A stretch of 64,000 bases of DNA, taken from the NCBI RefSeq assembly GCF_026914185.1, contig NC_070573.1, positions 248,001 through 312,000 on the forward strand, read 5' to 3'. This document shows positions 10,345 through 21,289 of the stretch, piece by piece (positions within the stretch are counted from its first letter, which is position 1; each line of letters opens with the position of its first letter). Under the pieces are notes generated by a model that saw only the letters and a list, made by a program, of their open reading frames with translations, ran no database searches and was not told the DNA's origin. The position numbers were made by a program, and so were the translations under genes. Origin of the DNA: Puccinia triticina. Its lineage: Eukaryota; Basidiomycota; Pucciniomycetes; Pucciniales; Pucciniaceae.

Positions 10345-11930
10345 CTAATTTTCAGGGACCTCGTTTTTGCTTCCGGAGGCGCCGTCGTTTTCGCTACCGG
10401 AGGCTCCCTTGACTGCCCATAAGTGTTTGATAAGGTCATCCCTTAGTTTATAATGAGCCTCGGAGCAGCGTAGCGCAATTGCATCTTGGATAAATTCAGA
10501 GAAATCAGCCAAACGAATTGGGTTAAGCTGAACGGCAGTCGAAGTGTTATCGTAAATCCACTCCTTCGATCATTCATATTGCGTTCATTGTTGATAATCA
10601 TGTTGTGTAATATTATACATGTCTTCATGATCTGTTGAAGATTATCGTGGCTCCATCCTTGCGCCGGTTGAGAAATAATGGAAAATCGGGCTTGAAGGAC
10701 ACCAAATGCTCTTTCGACATCTTTCCGACAGGCCTCTTGCATCTTTGCAAAGTGCTAAATTCAGTGCGGTATGATAGGTACGATATTGGGTAGATTAGCT
10801 TCGGAATCATAACAATAACAGTGATTTGTAATCCAATCACCTTCTTTTCAAGCCCCTGTGGGGCTGAGATTGTTTTAATAAGGGTCGACCAGTCCGGATA
10901 GATCCCATCGGCCAAGTAATATCCCTGGTTGTAAGTGTTACCGTTGACTGTATATTCAACCCAAGGAGCTTTGTTGTTCATAAGACGGCTGAAGAGAGGC
11001 AATCGGTCCAGGACGTTGATATTGTTATGCGATCCAGGAAGGCCAAAGAACGCATGCCAAATCCACAAATCATGCAAGGCTACTGCCTCCAGAACAAGCG
11101 TAGGGACCTGATTTTTTCCGCTCATCAATATAGTTCAAATGCGCAATGATGAAATGAGTGAAACATACCCTTTCTTTTCCTTGGTACTGGCCTTTCCATG
11201 CGGCCTTGCAGTTTTTCCAAGTCCAGTGCATACAATCTAGAGAGCCCAGCATTCCTGGGAACCCCCTCTCCCAATTAACTTTGGCTAGCCGTTTAATATC
11301 TTCTGGAGTCGGATGGCGCAGGAATTCCTCGCTGTAAAGCTCAATTATCGAATTGCAAAAATGGTTCAAGGACTCCAACGAAGTACTCTCTGCGATTCAA
11401 AAGTATTCATCGTTCATGTCTGCCGCTCCACCGTAGGCAAGCATACAAATGGCTGAGGCGATCTTCTGAACAGGATAAAGACCAAGTCGGCCCAATCCAT
11501 CCGCTCTCCTCATGAAATAGGTGTTGTGCGCGGTGACTTCGTTGACAATCTTCATAAAAAGGTCCCGATGCATTTGAAATCGGCGGCAGAAAAGGTAATC
11601 CCCGTAAATGGGTTCTGGGGCAAGGTAATCTTTGTAAAATTGTTTGTATCCTTCCTCAAAGCCTTGGTTCAAGTTCGCACGACGGCCAGGCCTAGATCCG
11701 CCATGAATGGGTGCGTCCTCAGTGTTATCGTCCTCGTCAATTAATAATTTCACCGTATCGGAAAGAACTGTTTGAATTTGATGAGTGGTTGCGAGTGCAG
11801 TGGCTTGTGAGTCAAGGATGTTCTGGAGTATCTGGTTATTCATGTTGTTGATTTGAGGATCTGTGGGGTTGATTTTGACGAAAGCAACAAGCATGATCAA
11901 TCTGTTGTGGCGATTGGACTCGGGGGACAA
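10345..11930 (-). pseudogene. PIF/Harbinger-type transposase (HARBI1-like nuclease, DDE_Tnp_4)
   Basis: The plant/fungal PIF nuclease can be read in order: N-terminal region (FCRRFQMHRDLF), LGSLDCMHWTWKNCK with the first Asp, VLEAVALHDLWIWHAFFG with the second, YYLADGIYPDW, and ACRKDVERAFGVLQARF with the Glu/ERAFG motif. Two introns restore the frame: complement 11108-11168 (61 nt) and complement 10755-10840 (86 nt), both GT-AG. Two lesions remain. A TGA at 11397-11399 stands where CGA (Arg) is expected, and a one-base loss near 10540 is needed to read on through AVQLNPIRLADF to the stop at 10345-10347. The catalytic Asp residues look intact. Confidence 0.9.
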
Positions 11931-12029
11931 CGTGGAGGCTGGGAGGGGGAGACGGGTAATGGAGAATCACAGGCCTCTGGTTGATATTATAGCAACTACG
12001 GATGGCTGGCACAGCGGCGGGGGTTGCTA

Positions 12030-12101
12030 TATGCCAAAATTGAGTTGCCATCCTGGGGTTTTAGCAACCCGGTTTTACCTCCCCGGGTGGAGATGCTCTA
12101 A
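12030..12101. repeat. Right terminal repeat of the PIF/Harbinger element with TAA target site
   Basis: The element ends GGGTGGAGATGCTC at 12098 and is followed by TAA (12099-12101), the 3-bp target typical of PIF/Harbinger. The complementary start GAGCATCTCCACCC is a common terminal motif of this superfamily. No left partner was found. Confidence 0.6.
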
Positions 12102-12828
12102 GGTTAAAATTGCATGAGGAAACAGAATATGAAGTCAAAACAAGGTTATCTCTTAAGATGAAAAAGATATAAAGTAATTCATATGTAACAAAAGTAGAAA
12201 AGGCAGCTTTTAGGTCAGCTGTGTTGACTCTAAGGCTGACACACATTGTAGATAGTCTATATAAATTCCCTCAATCCTGCTCCCATGGAGCTAAATTCCC
12301 TCATCATTGTCTATATAAGGAGGCCTCTCTGCCTGCCAGTTGTTCCCTCCCCATCCCATTCCCCTCAGCTCCTCATGCCATCCGGCAGTCTATATTCCAT
12401 ACTCACTTATCACCATGCAGATTATTCATTATCCCATATCACAGGTCCAATTCATATCACTACTCAGTCTCACATCACTTTCACACTTAATTTGCAATTT
12501 ATATTACCACTCAGTTCACATACCTTTCAGGCCAGTAACCCAGTCCCCGGTTCCACTCCTGGTTGAGCTTAGCTCCCTCTCTCCCTCATCTTCCCTCACT
12601 TTTGAAACTTATATACCCCCAAGCCAAGGACCTAGGTTCAAGCCCCACTCAAGACATCAAGTCACCGTCACCTATCTCAGACATCAATAAGTCAATCACC
12701 CTCCGACCTCAACAACAATCCTCTTATATATATCATCTTTGAACATATCCTATCACAAAATAAATTTCCAAGCTTACCTTGGTGGTCTTGTTTTCTCATA
12801 TACAGAAAGGCAGAGCCTGCACCTCATC

Positions 12829-13020
12829 TAGGCATGGCTATTGGGCGGGCCGGCCGACAGGCCGCCCGAACCCGCCCGGGTTTGGGCCGGGCGCGGGCCG
12901 GCATTTGGGGGATTTTTTTAAAGTCGGCCTGGCCCGCCAGACCCGCGAGAGATTTCGGGCGGGTCCGGGCAGCCTGTCGGGCGCCCGTCGGGCTTCCCCC
13001 GGTGGGACCCAATCGTGACC
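12829..13020. repeat. hAT copy 2 left terminus and subterminal repeats
   Basis: GGGCCGG, GGCGGGC and CCCGCCC words in both orientations, typical of transposase-binding subterminal repeats in hAT elements. Confidence 0.75.
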
Positions 13021-13168
13021 ATATCGTGGATATCATATGGGCTGGTTGGTAGTTAGTTGCAGTCTCGTTCAACTACCGACCGGCCCACCAGACCACGACT
13101 CCACCAGCGTTCAACCCGATCCTCCACCAACATCCTATCCAATTATCAATCACTCCGATACGGTTGTC

Positions 13169-15323
13169 ATGCCAGGTTCGAACGGCGAGGAACCCAATAT
13201 CGTTGTTTCCGACACTCCTGGTAGTCAGACTCCAGCAGTCACCACCAATGGCGTCGGCGATTCAGCAGATGAATCACAATTGAAGAAGAGAAAATTAACG
13301 AGTGGGGTTTGGGACCACTTCGCAAAGATCATTGGTTAGCTTATCCCTACTTCAGCCATTCATTCACTCACGGCTATCAGCTAACTTTTCGTCTTATTAA
13401 CATATTTATTATTCATGAATCTTACCAGAAACGGATGGTAAGGAGAAGGCGCAGTGCAATTATTGCAATGCAAAACTCACAGGAGGCTTGTCCGCTGGAA
13501 CTAACCACCTCCGAAGACACTCAACGAAATGCATCTCCGAGAAAGTCGGCGTTGTAGGGACCCGACAAGGCCTGCTCAATTTCAACTCGTCAACTGGAGC
13601 TGCTAGCGGGGGTGGCGTATGGATTTTCAATCAAGGAAAGATCCGTGAACGTTTGGCCGAAATGATAATCGAACACGAGTATCCTTTCGCAATGGCTGAA
13701 CACCAGGGGTTCATCAGATTGATGAAGGAAGCTCAGCCCCAGTTTGTGATGCCGGGACGAAAGACACTCCAAAGTGACTGTATCAAAATTTTCCATGAGC
13801 GCAAGGCAGCTCTTATTCGCCAGATCGACCAGCAAGCCAATCATATCGCCTTGACAACCAACATGTGGACAGCGTCTGATCTTACTGGCTACATGGTGGT
13901 CACGGGCCACTATGTTGACAAGAACTGGCACCTTGTTAAGGTGATACTCAGTTTCCAACCACTTCCACCTCCACACTCCAGCCCAGCAATCTCCGACCGC
14001 CTCAGCCAGATCATCCGAGATTGGAATGTAGTGGGCAAGCTGGAATTTATCACTGTCGACAATGCGACACAAAACACAGCGGCGATGGTTTGACTTAAGC
14101 GATTTGTGGACAATCGCAGAGCAACTGCAGGCTCTGCTACCTCGGCTTTCTTTCATTTGCGCTGCTTAGCGCACATAATCAACTTGGTCGTCAAGGACGG
14201 GATCAAGTTTGCTGGGACGGCCGTCAAACAACTTCGTTCTAGCGTCCACTGGATCCGTGCATCTCCTTCTTGCATGGACGCCTTTGAAAAGGCCCTAACG
14301 GCAGTTGAAATTGACCTCAAGATGAAACGTCCAGCAAAAGATGTTCCCACCCGGTGGAACTCGACTTATATTATGATCGAGTCCTCCTTGCCTTGTAAGT
14401 TGGCCTTCCAGGAGCTTGTGATTCAAGACGACAAGTTCGAAGAATGCCCATCGGAGCTTCAGTGGGAGGAACTCCGTGTCATGGAGAAATTCCTTGAACC
14501 TTTTTCCCAAGGTCAGTTGATGTTTCTGCTTATCCATGGCTTATTTTTCATTACACTGACTTTCTGAGTGTTTCTTGTAGCCACTGTTCTATTGAGTGGT
14601 ACTCAATACCCAACTATCAACCAAGCTTACCGTTCGATGGTGGCGATTCAAAAGCAAATCAACGAGAGTGCAGAGGTGCCCCTCCTAGCCGACATGATTA
14701 AACCCATGAAGAGCAAATTCAAAAAATACTGGGAGCCTGCGAAAGAACTCCTTGCCATTGCCCTCGTCCTTGACCCCCGTTACAAGATGCGGTTCCTCCG
14801 CTACAGCCTTGAGCAGAACTCTGCAGCTGGTGAAGATCTCAGCGAGTTCTTAGGAAAGGTTCGCGTGACATTGTTGGATCTGTGGAACCAGTATGTTCCA
14901 GCGCCGGTGGCCAATCCAAATACCACCAGCAGCCAACCCGAGCTCATCTCTAAGAAGAAGTTGGTCAATCGCGACCTTTCGGCCTTCCATGAGTACATGG
15001 CTGGGAGTATGGACTCCTCACAACCCAACGCGCCGGCAGCTGAATTGGATCTTTACCTTGAGGAGCGCAACCTCATCCTCCCTGAAGATTCCGACTTCGA
15101 TCTACTCGGCTGGTGGAAACTCAACGCTTCCCGATTTCCTTTGTTATCCGAGCTCGCCAGGACACTACTAATGATTCCCATCACCTCAGTGGCATCTGAG
15201 TCTGCCTTCTCTACCGGTGGTCGGGTTCTTGACGATTATCGGATGCGCCTCAGCGAAGAAGCGGTTGAGGCCTTGATTTGCACCCAAGACTGGATGAAAG
15301 CCGGCAACCTAGCCGCCAAGTGA
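13169..15323 (+). pseudogene. BED-finger hAT transposase, one nonsense codon (copy 2)
   Basis: Three exons read well: 13169-13334, 13429-14511 and 14581-15323, with GT-AG introns of 94 and 69 nt. The first intron splits a BED zinc finger (SGVWDHF | CNYCNAKL, HLRRHSTKC). The core follows: TTNMWTA, FITVDNATQN, RCLAHIINLVVKDG, PTRWNSTY, MEKFLEPFSQ, LLSGTQYPTIN. The dimerisation domain (FDLLGWWK, PITSVASESAFSTGGRVLDDYR) closes it. A single TGA at 14091-14093, where CGA would encode Arg, interrupts exon 2; otherwise the gene is open. The frame is also open upstream to 13037, but ATG 13169 gives a conventional start. Confidence 0.93.
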
Positions 15324-15469
15324 ATATTTTTTCTTATCATTTCCTTTTATTTTGTCTATCATGCAGGGGCTACTCCCCTGAAAAAAATTCAAAGATGTTT
15401 GATAGGCTCACAAGAGCCTGCCGCAGGCTGAATTTTTGAAAATACAAAGTTTGCTTTTTTTTTGGGGGG

Positions 15470-15683
15470 AGCCCGCGGGCCGCCCGTGGCCCGCCCCGAG
15501 CTAAACGGGTTTGGGCCGGGCGGCATTTTGAGTCAAACTGGCCCGGCCCGACCCGCGAGCTAAACGGGTTTGGGCCGGGCGGCATTTTGAGGCAAATTGG
15601 CCCGGCCCGACCCGCCCAATTATTTTCTGGCCCGACGCGGGCTGGCCCGCGGGCGGCCCGAGCCCGCCCGATAGCCATCCCTA
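15470..15683. repeat. hAT copy 2 right subterminal tandem repeat
   Basis: About two copies of a roughly 60-bp unit (GAGCTAAACGGGTTTGGGCC, GGGCGGCATTTTGA, GGCCCGGCCCGACCCGC), then the terminal inverted repeat. Confidence 0.8.
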
Positions 15684-15725
15684 ACCTCATCCATACCTTT
15701 CGCCATTCAGCAAAAGGGTCTCACA

Positions 15726-16859
15726 ACACCTTTTGAGTCTTACAATGTCTCTTCTCTGTCTCTCAACCCATTCATTTGGCTCCGGTGTAGATTAATCCTA
15801 TCTGATCTTAAACCCATGATTCAGACTGTTACATCCTGTCTTCATATTATCTTCAGACACCAGGTCTCTGTCACCCTTTCTATTTCTGTCGGCCTCTTTT
15901 CATTGTCATTCAATTCGATGATATCATATCGTTGGGTTTTTTGCCGCGTTCAACTCTATCTTCTTTCAAATATTTGGTTGCATTTACCTGGCTGTGATCA
16001 GGGGTCTGCCCGCTTTTATCAATAGATTTTACTGCAATCCCACCTTTCCTTCCAACAATGGTCTGGGGAAGGGGGAGGAGTGTGAGTCATCGGCAAAGAG
16101 CTGCATATGTTATCGGCATAATTTCAATTTTTTTTCCTCCAGCTGAAAGATTTATGTATGATTTGTTGATCCAGAACAATCTTTACTTCTTTGAAAACCA
16201 TATTAATAATTAGTCTCGCAATTGTTTGTATCATTCAATAGTAAGTGAGCTATGTACTACATGGTTCAACAAACATTAATAACGATTCTATAAATATTAA
16301 CATGGTCTCCCTTTACATACACATACAATACAATTTTTGACGAGATGATGATTACCAGGAGCAAGAGGTTTAAGCGGATGAAATTATTTGGAATACTTTC
16401 CAATCGTCCTTTAATTTGAATATATCGCCGCGCCCAGTTTGTTCAGTTCTTCGTCACTTCTGATTCCATTCATCCTTTCAGCTTCCCTGGGAAAGAATTC
16501 AGACACGCGATTCGATGGTGCGGTGAGGGTGGACGATCCGATGGATCATTGAGGGGCACTAGGCTTTGAAGGCCATTCTTGATTTATCAGACCCGTGCAC
16601 GATTTTCCTTCCGGTCGCTTCATTCGAGTGCAGATAGAGGTTTTCCTTCTAGTTGAGCTCATACATCCTCGATTGGTGTTTTTCTCGTATGCGTTCGCAA
16701 GATAGCTGAGCTCCTCAATATTGTGAGTATGTGAAAAAAGGAAAACAGATGGATACATAAATACGCCCATTCCGCTGATCAGACCTCTAAATTTCTTAAG
16801 TGGAGATGTATCAGATTCGAGGAACATTGGATTAGAGAGCTTACGAATTATGCATTCCC
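15726..16859. other. No gene recognised
   Basis: AT-rich sequence with only short open frames. A 93-codon minus-strand frame at 16546-16827 has no recognisable motif and may be 3' flanking sequence of the membrane-protein gene that ends at 16860. Confidence 0.5.
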
Positions 16860-17384
16860 TTATTTTATGGGCGCAAGATCGATATGTTCGCTTCTGGCGC
16901 CATGGACTTTGAAGTGGGAAATTTTCCGCAGAAAACCTTTGATCTTGAGACTCGTCTTCTGGGGCGGTCCAGCTTCGTTGAGGGGCAAGCGAGATTCGAC
17001 TGACAGGTCACCGAAATTAGTTTTGGTGGCAGGGTATTCCCACTGAATCTTTTCGCACTCCTGGCGTCTTCTGATTCGAATGACCATGATCTGTGTGAAT
17101 ATGCACAACAAAATTACTACGATGAAACCAGCTATTGTAATCCCTAAAGTTAAAGTGGAGATTTGGTTGGTATCCGCATGGATGTCGGCAGAATTCGAAG
17201 GGCTTGGGGAAGGAGAGGGGAGAAAGGTGGAATTTGTGGGGGGTTTGGGAATCGGCATCGCCGGGAGCATTTGTGGATTCGGTAATGTTGGCAGGGGATG
17301 GACAGATGGGCCGAGTGTGTGATTCTGCGCAAGCAATAGAGGCCCGCCGCTGGTATTTGAGGGATGAGGAATGTTGAGAAGCAT
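16860..17384 (-). CDS. Predicted single-pass membrane protein, family not recognised
   Basis: 174 residues in one exon. Residues 1-75 are Pro/Ser/Thr/Asn-rich with NTS, NHT and NST glycosylation sequons. A 25-residue hydrophobic segment follows (about 78-102, LTLGITIAGFIVVILLCIF). A basic stop-transfer IRIRRR and a 70-residue tail rich in Lys, Arg and Ser complete it. This fits a type I/III surface protein or sensor with a cytosolic tail. No cleavable signal peptide is obvious at the chosen ATG; an upstream exon cannot be excluded because TTCCAG precedes it. A TATA-like CATAAAAGG lies about 100 bp upstream on the minus strand. It is not similar to any transposon protein here and is probably a host gene. 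Confidence 0.5.
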   Translation of the reverse strand: MLLNIPHPSNTSGGPLLLAQNHTLGPSVHPLPTLPNPQMLPAMPIPKPPTNSTFLPSPSPSPSNSADIHADTNQISTLTLGITIAGFIVVILLCIFTQIMVIRIRRRQECEKIQWEYPATKTNFGDLSVESRLPLNEAGPPQKTSLKIKGFLRKISHFKVHGARSEHIDLAPIK

Positions 17385-17401
17385 CTGGAAGGATTATACA
17401 A

Positions 17402-18703
17402 AAACTACTGGGTGATTGTCAGAAACAGATGATGGTTTCGGAGTGAGGAGTAAGCGTTGAAGACTGGGGGTTATAATTTCCCCTTTTATGCAGCTGTGCT
17501 GCTTCACTGAGCGCAAAAACCCTCGACTGAATAGACCTCAGTTCAACGAGAGAGACATCTTTAGCTTTTGAAACTGAGCATTGCCTCAGGGACTCTACAT
17601 GGGTTAAACTAACGCAGAGAATCTTAGGGGGTGTCGCACATAATAGATGGTCTCACTTACACACCTAGCTACTGTGCAAGAGGATATCCAATGGTGGAAC
17701 TGCGAGTTGATGAGATTCAAAACCTGCCGTGCTCGATTCGACGATGGCTCTCCTAAAGTGAAGTGATTACGAATCGCAATGGTGGTTGTGTTGAATCTTC
17801 CTTAGCTCCATGGCGGAGGGCGAGTGTACCTTTAACCCTCCACCCACTGCCTCCTGTTTAAATAAGAATCGAAGGAAATGGTGTAAAGCGCAACGGTCCA
17901 CTCATAGTCTCGCTGCAGGTTCCCGGCCGAGATGACGCGGTCCTAGCTTTGCACGCCCATTGGCATGGGCCATACAAAACATGGAGCTGTCATATATACC
18001 CCGCTGCCCAGAACCAGGGAACAAGGGCCTCAGTTTCCCGGGATTGGTCACGCGGCTCGGATCACTATTAATAAATCCGCAGATCGTAGTCGGGCGAGTC
18101 CGAAATTTTGGGAAGTGAGGGCCGGGTGGGTTCACAACTTGAGAGCTATCCAAGGTGTTCATCAGCAACATTTTACAATGTTTTTACAACTTGAAAATTT
18201 TATGAAATGTTGGTCATAAACAGCTTGAAAATGCCTCCAAAGTTAAATCATGAACCCCCTACTCGGTCAAGTGGTGAAAAGTTATAATCAGGTCAGCTAT
18301 GAAAGGCGCTTCTTCAAAAAAAAGTATTTCGTAATGACCGGAAACCACACGTGTGCATGGTCCAAGATTCGTCTAAAGTGTGTTTCGCGCCTCATAAAGA
18401 ATGTTGCTCTTATCAGTCACAGCGGATGAAACATTTGACCAAGTGGACTTGCAGCCAAATATAGACCCTGAGACTCGTAGAAATCCATGGGCCCAATGGG
18501 CCTTCGAGATTTGATCGCGCAAACTGTTATTTTCCCGAGATAAATATGTATTTAAACCGAATTGAAAAATCCATGACAACTTCCGTATGGGCTGGCAATT
18601 GCTATCGCCCATTTGGGTTTGACAGTGTGTCGTGTGATTTGTCTTGTGACACATCCTCTCCTGAGCGACGGGAAGGTGCAAAGTTAAATATGTACTATGT
18701 AAC
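17402..18703. other. Upstream region and intergenic DNA, no gene recognised
   Basis: The first about 100 bp is probably the promoter and 5'UTR of the minus-strand membrane-protein gene. The rest has no coding signal or repeat structure that I can support. Confidence 0.5.
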
Positions 18704-18706
18704 ATA

Positions 18707-19000
18707 CACCCCGGGCAAATCGGGGTCATGAGAGCTGCACAGGTTGCATGGTCCTGTATGCATGTCAGGTCATGCAGGTCCTGTCACATATACATGACAA
18801 GCTGTGGGGATCATGACATGCAGCTCACATCTCCAACATGTCACATGCACAGTGACTGTGCAGAGGATTTCACAGACCTGTCAGCTACAGCTCACATACA
18901 TGAAAGCCAGTATGACACAGGGCGCGGGAGTTTTTTATGTGACATGCAGGACTGTGCAACCTGTACATATGCCTGTCATGACCCCGGTTTGCCCGGGGTG
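18707..19000. mobile_element. MITE, 294 bp, with 3-bp ATA target duplication
   Basis: Ends are long inverted repeats: CACCCCGGGCAAATCGGGGT on the left, and the complement of the right end differs by one base (CAAAC for CAAAT); both continue with CATGA. ATA flanks both sides (18704-18706, 19001-19003). The interior is non-coding and rich in TGACATG and CATGTCA words. A 3-bp target suggests PIF/Harbinger mobilisation, which is inference. Confidence 0.8.
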
Positions 19001-19009
19001 ATACGTCGC

Positions 19010-19062
19010 GCGAAGACAGAGACCCTGCGGGGCGCTCCACCAGAGAGGCTTGGTTAAGCTCG
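19010..19062 (+). repeat. Dispersed short repeat (AAGCCTC...GAGGCTT type), copy 1
   Basis: Carries GACAGAGACCCTGCGGGGC followed by GAGAGGCTTGGTTAAGCTCG, shared with 33345-33430 and, inverted and partly, with 29440-29520. Confidence 0.6.
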
Positions 19063-19734
19063 GGTGCATAGGGGGTCTGAGTCTGACTGCTGAAGACCGC
19101 AGCACGGGTAGATCGCCAATTAGGTCTCCCAAACCTAACATCACAGGGCACTTCTTCAACTCGCTTGCCTGCCCGGATGGCGCCTCCCTTTTCGTCAGCG
19201 CTTCCATCTCACGCACTCGCTCACCAGCATGTCAGTACGACTCGGCCTCCACTCCATGATCGTCGACTTTGACTAACCCTGTTGCTCCCTTCATTCATAC
19301 CCCCTCACCACCACCAGGAGAGACAAGTGGAAAAAGAAACGTGTTCGTCGTCTGAAACGTAAAAGAAGAAAAATGCGCGCTCGATCTAGTAAGTACCTCA
19401 AGCTCCTGGCCGATTGACATATGTCCTCCTTGACAGCATCAACCTTGCTAACGCCACACGCTTTCTCAGAATGATCAACCCACCAGTATCCGAGCGCACG
19501 CCAAGAACCGATCATCTAAACAAGGCTCCCGCTTCGTGACTCGGCCTCAACATGGATCCCCTACTGTTGGACGCTCGGCTGGAGCGATACGGTTCAACCT
19601 TGGTGTCCGACTTCATCCACCACCACCATCACACGCTCCCCTCTGATAGTATCGAATGAATAGTCCTCATGAGTCTCCTATCACTATGCCTGCAATTTCA
19701 ACTCAATCCCTGCAATCTTTGTGCGTTTCACATG

Positions 19735-19985
19735 ACCATGACCCACCACCAATCGGCGGGTCATTGGCAGAATGACTGGTCATTGATTGGCCGGTAATTG
19801 GTAATGGGATGACCGGTCAATGATAGGATGGCTGGTCATCGATAAACCGGTCATCGGACAGGGCGACCGGACATCGATATGATGACCGGTCATTGATAAG
19901 ATGACCCGTCACCGATAGTACATTGATAGAGTGACCGGTCACCGGTGGAACAGTCATCGGGATGACCTATCCTGGAAGAACTCGG
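19735..19985. repeat. Imperfect tandem repeat of the word GACCGGTCATTG
   Basis: About 15 irregular copies of GACCGGTCAT(C/T)G spaced 15-25 bp apart. The word holds the palindrome GACCGGTC. Function unknown. Confidence 0.7.
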
Positions 19986-20014
19986 CATCGGGTCATTGGC
20001 CTATCGTCCCCACA

Positions 20015-20199
20015 CAGTGACCCCGCCATGTAAGCATAAGGATGGTGGACAAAAATCCTATGCTTACATCGCGGTATGCTTCTTATCGAGGTAAAATCCC
20101 AGCAAAACCAAGAGAATGGTCGCGGGAAATCTACATTTATGCTATGCTTACATCGTGATTATGCTTACATCGTGAATGCTTACATGGCGGGGTCACTGT
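20015..20199. mobile_element. MITE-like element, about 185 bp
   Basis: Perfect inverted ends: ACAGTGACCCCGCCATGTAA plus GCAT on the left and its complement on the right. Internal subterminal repeats of ATGCTTACATCG occur three times near the right end. No clear target duplication remains, so the superfamily is undetermined. Confidence 0.75.
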
Positions 20200-21289
20200 A
20201 TTGTGATTCCAGGAATACTTGGACAGACTTTTGAGCTGTGAACTCAAAATCATGGAATCCTGACATTTGGGTTCAGGTTTTTGTCCTTCCTGCTGGGCAA
20301 CAATAGGGGGCTGACATGCCAAGTTTGCAGGTGTGTTGTTCAGAAAACAAAAATTTTACTGGTGCTGTGGCTCAAAGGTCATAACTTTAGAAAATCTGGA
20401 ATTGTTCAAGCTTGAGCGGAATCACAATATGACACTGGTCTGCTTTGGTTTGCCAAACAGTCCGGTGATAAATAGACCCTAGGAATATTTATGCCAACGG
20501 AGTGCATGCCAAACAGACAAATTATAAATTTGTTGGTGGCATACAGCCATTCTGGAAAAGCTTGCGGGCTCGAGGCCGAAAAAAGATTTTTTTTTATTTC
20601 AGCCACAGGCTTGTACAGCTTCACTGTACAGGCAGTCAAAATCCCTTCGGGCGGCTGTTTGGCTTGATGAGGGTGCCGCGCTGACCACAGGGCAGGGGAG
20701 GGGGATGCGGCGAAGGGTTCGATCAGTTTAAAATTGGTCCAGGATTCCGATGGTCCAACCCTCAAGGCCCCAGAGTTAAAAACAAAGAAAGTAGTGATTT
20801 TCTTACAATCACATTACTGTATGCAGCCTGTCATACAGGGGCTATACAGGCTTTGAGGCTGAAAATAGCAGTCTGAAATTTGGGCCTACCCAACCGCAAG
20901 CTTTTCGAGAATGGCTGTAATTAATTTTATGACACTTGAAATTCATTTTGGGTGTTCTGTAATTTATTACACCATTTATTATATCACACATGGCATCCAC
21001 AGGGCCTAATTTATCAATCATTTCCTCTTATACATCTGGCCAACATCATGTTGGAATCATAAGAACCCTCTTAAGAAGAGTACCCTGGTGAGTAGTACTT
21101 TTGTACACTCACCAAGACCAAATCATAATGAATATTCATTTACTCTTTATGTGTAAATCCTGTGACAGTTAAACTGCACAGAACAGACAGATCACAAGAA
21201 GCTTTGTGCTCTTGTTCTGATCAATGATGCAATCATTGTCAAGACTTACAACCTAGGCAATACTCAATTACCAGGTACAACGTAAGTAA
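20200..21289. other. No gene recognised
   Basis: AT-rich DNA with scattered short open frames that look like chance. It may include the unrecognisable 5' part of the copia element that starts at about 21290. Confidence 0.5.

Larger units (their letters stand above)
12829..15683 (+). mobile_element. Complete hAT DNA transposon (copy 2, 2855 bp)
   Basis: A perfect 8-bp target duplication ACCTCATC flanks it (12821-12828 and 15684-15691). Ends are TAGGCATGGCTATTGGGC on the left and, reversed, TAGGGATGGCTATCGGGC on the right. Both termini carry long GC-rich subterminal arrays. The transposase gene lies between them in plus orientation. It is structurally complete but carries one nonsense codon. 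Confidence 0.95.
12105..15725 (+). mobile_element. Short LTR-like element (TATATAAGG family, copy E2), interrupted by hAT copy 2
   Basis: The flanks 12105-12828 and 15692-15725 become continuous once the hAT and one TSD copy are removed. The core-promoter block is well kept: GGAGCTAAATTCCCTCA at about 12286 and TATATAAGGAGGCCTCTC at 12315. A plausible 3' end GGGTCTCACA lies at 15716-15725, resembling the ends of other family members. The 5' end is not resolved and may have been removed with the PIF insertion. No coding capacity. Confidence 0.45.

Noticed and set aside
12600..12660. tRNA gene (GGTTCAAGCCCC word)
   Set aside because: No matching acceptor stem, D arm or anticodon stem around it.
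20012..20199. Tc1/mariner element with TA target
   Set aside because: TA is present on the right side only, so the superfamily cannot be assigned.
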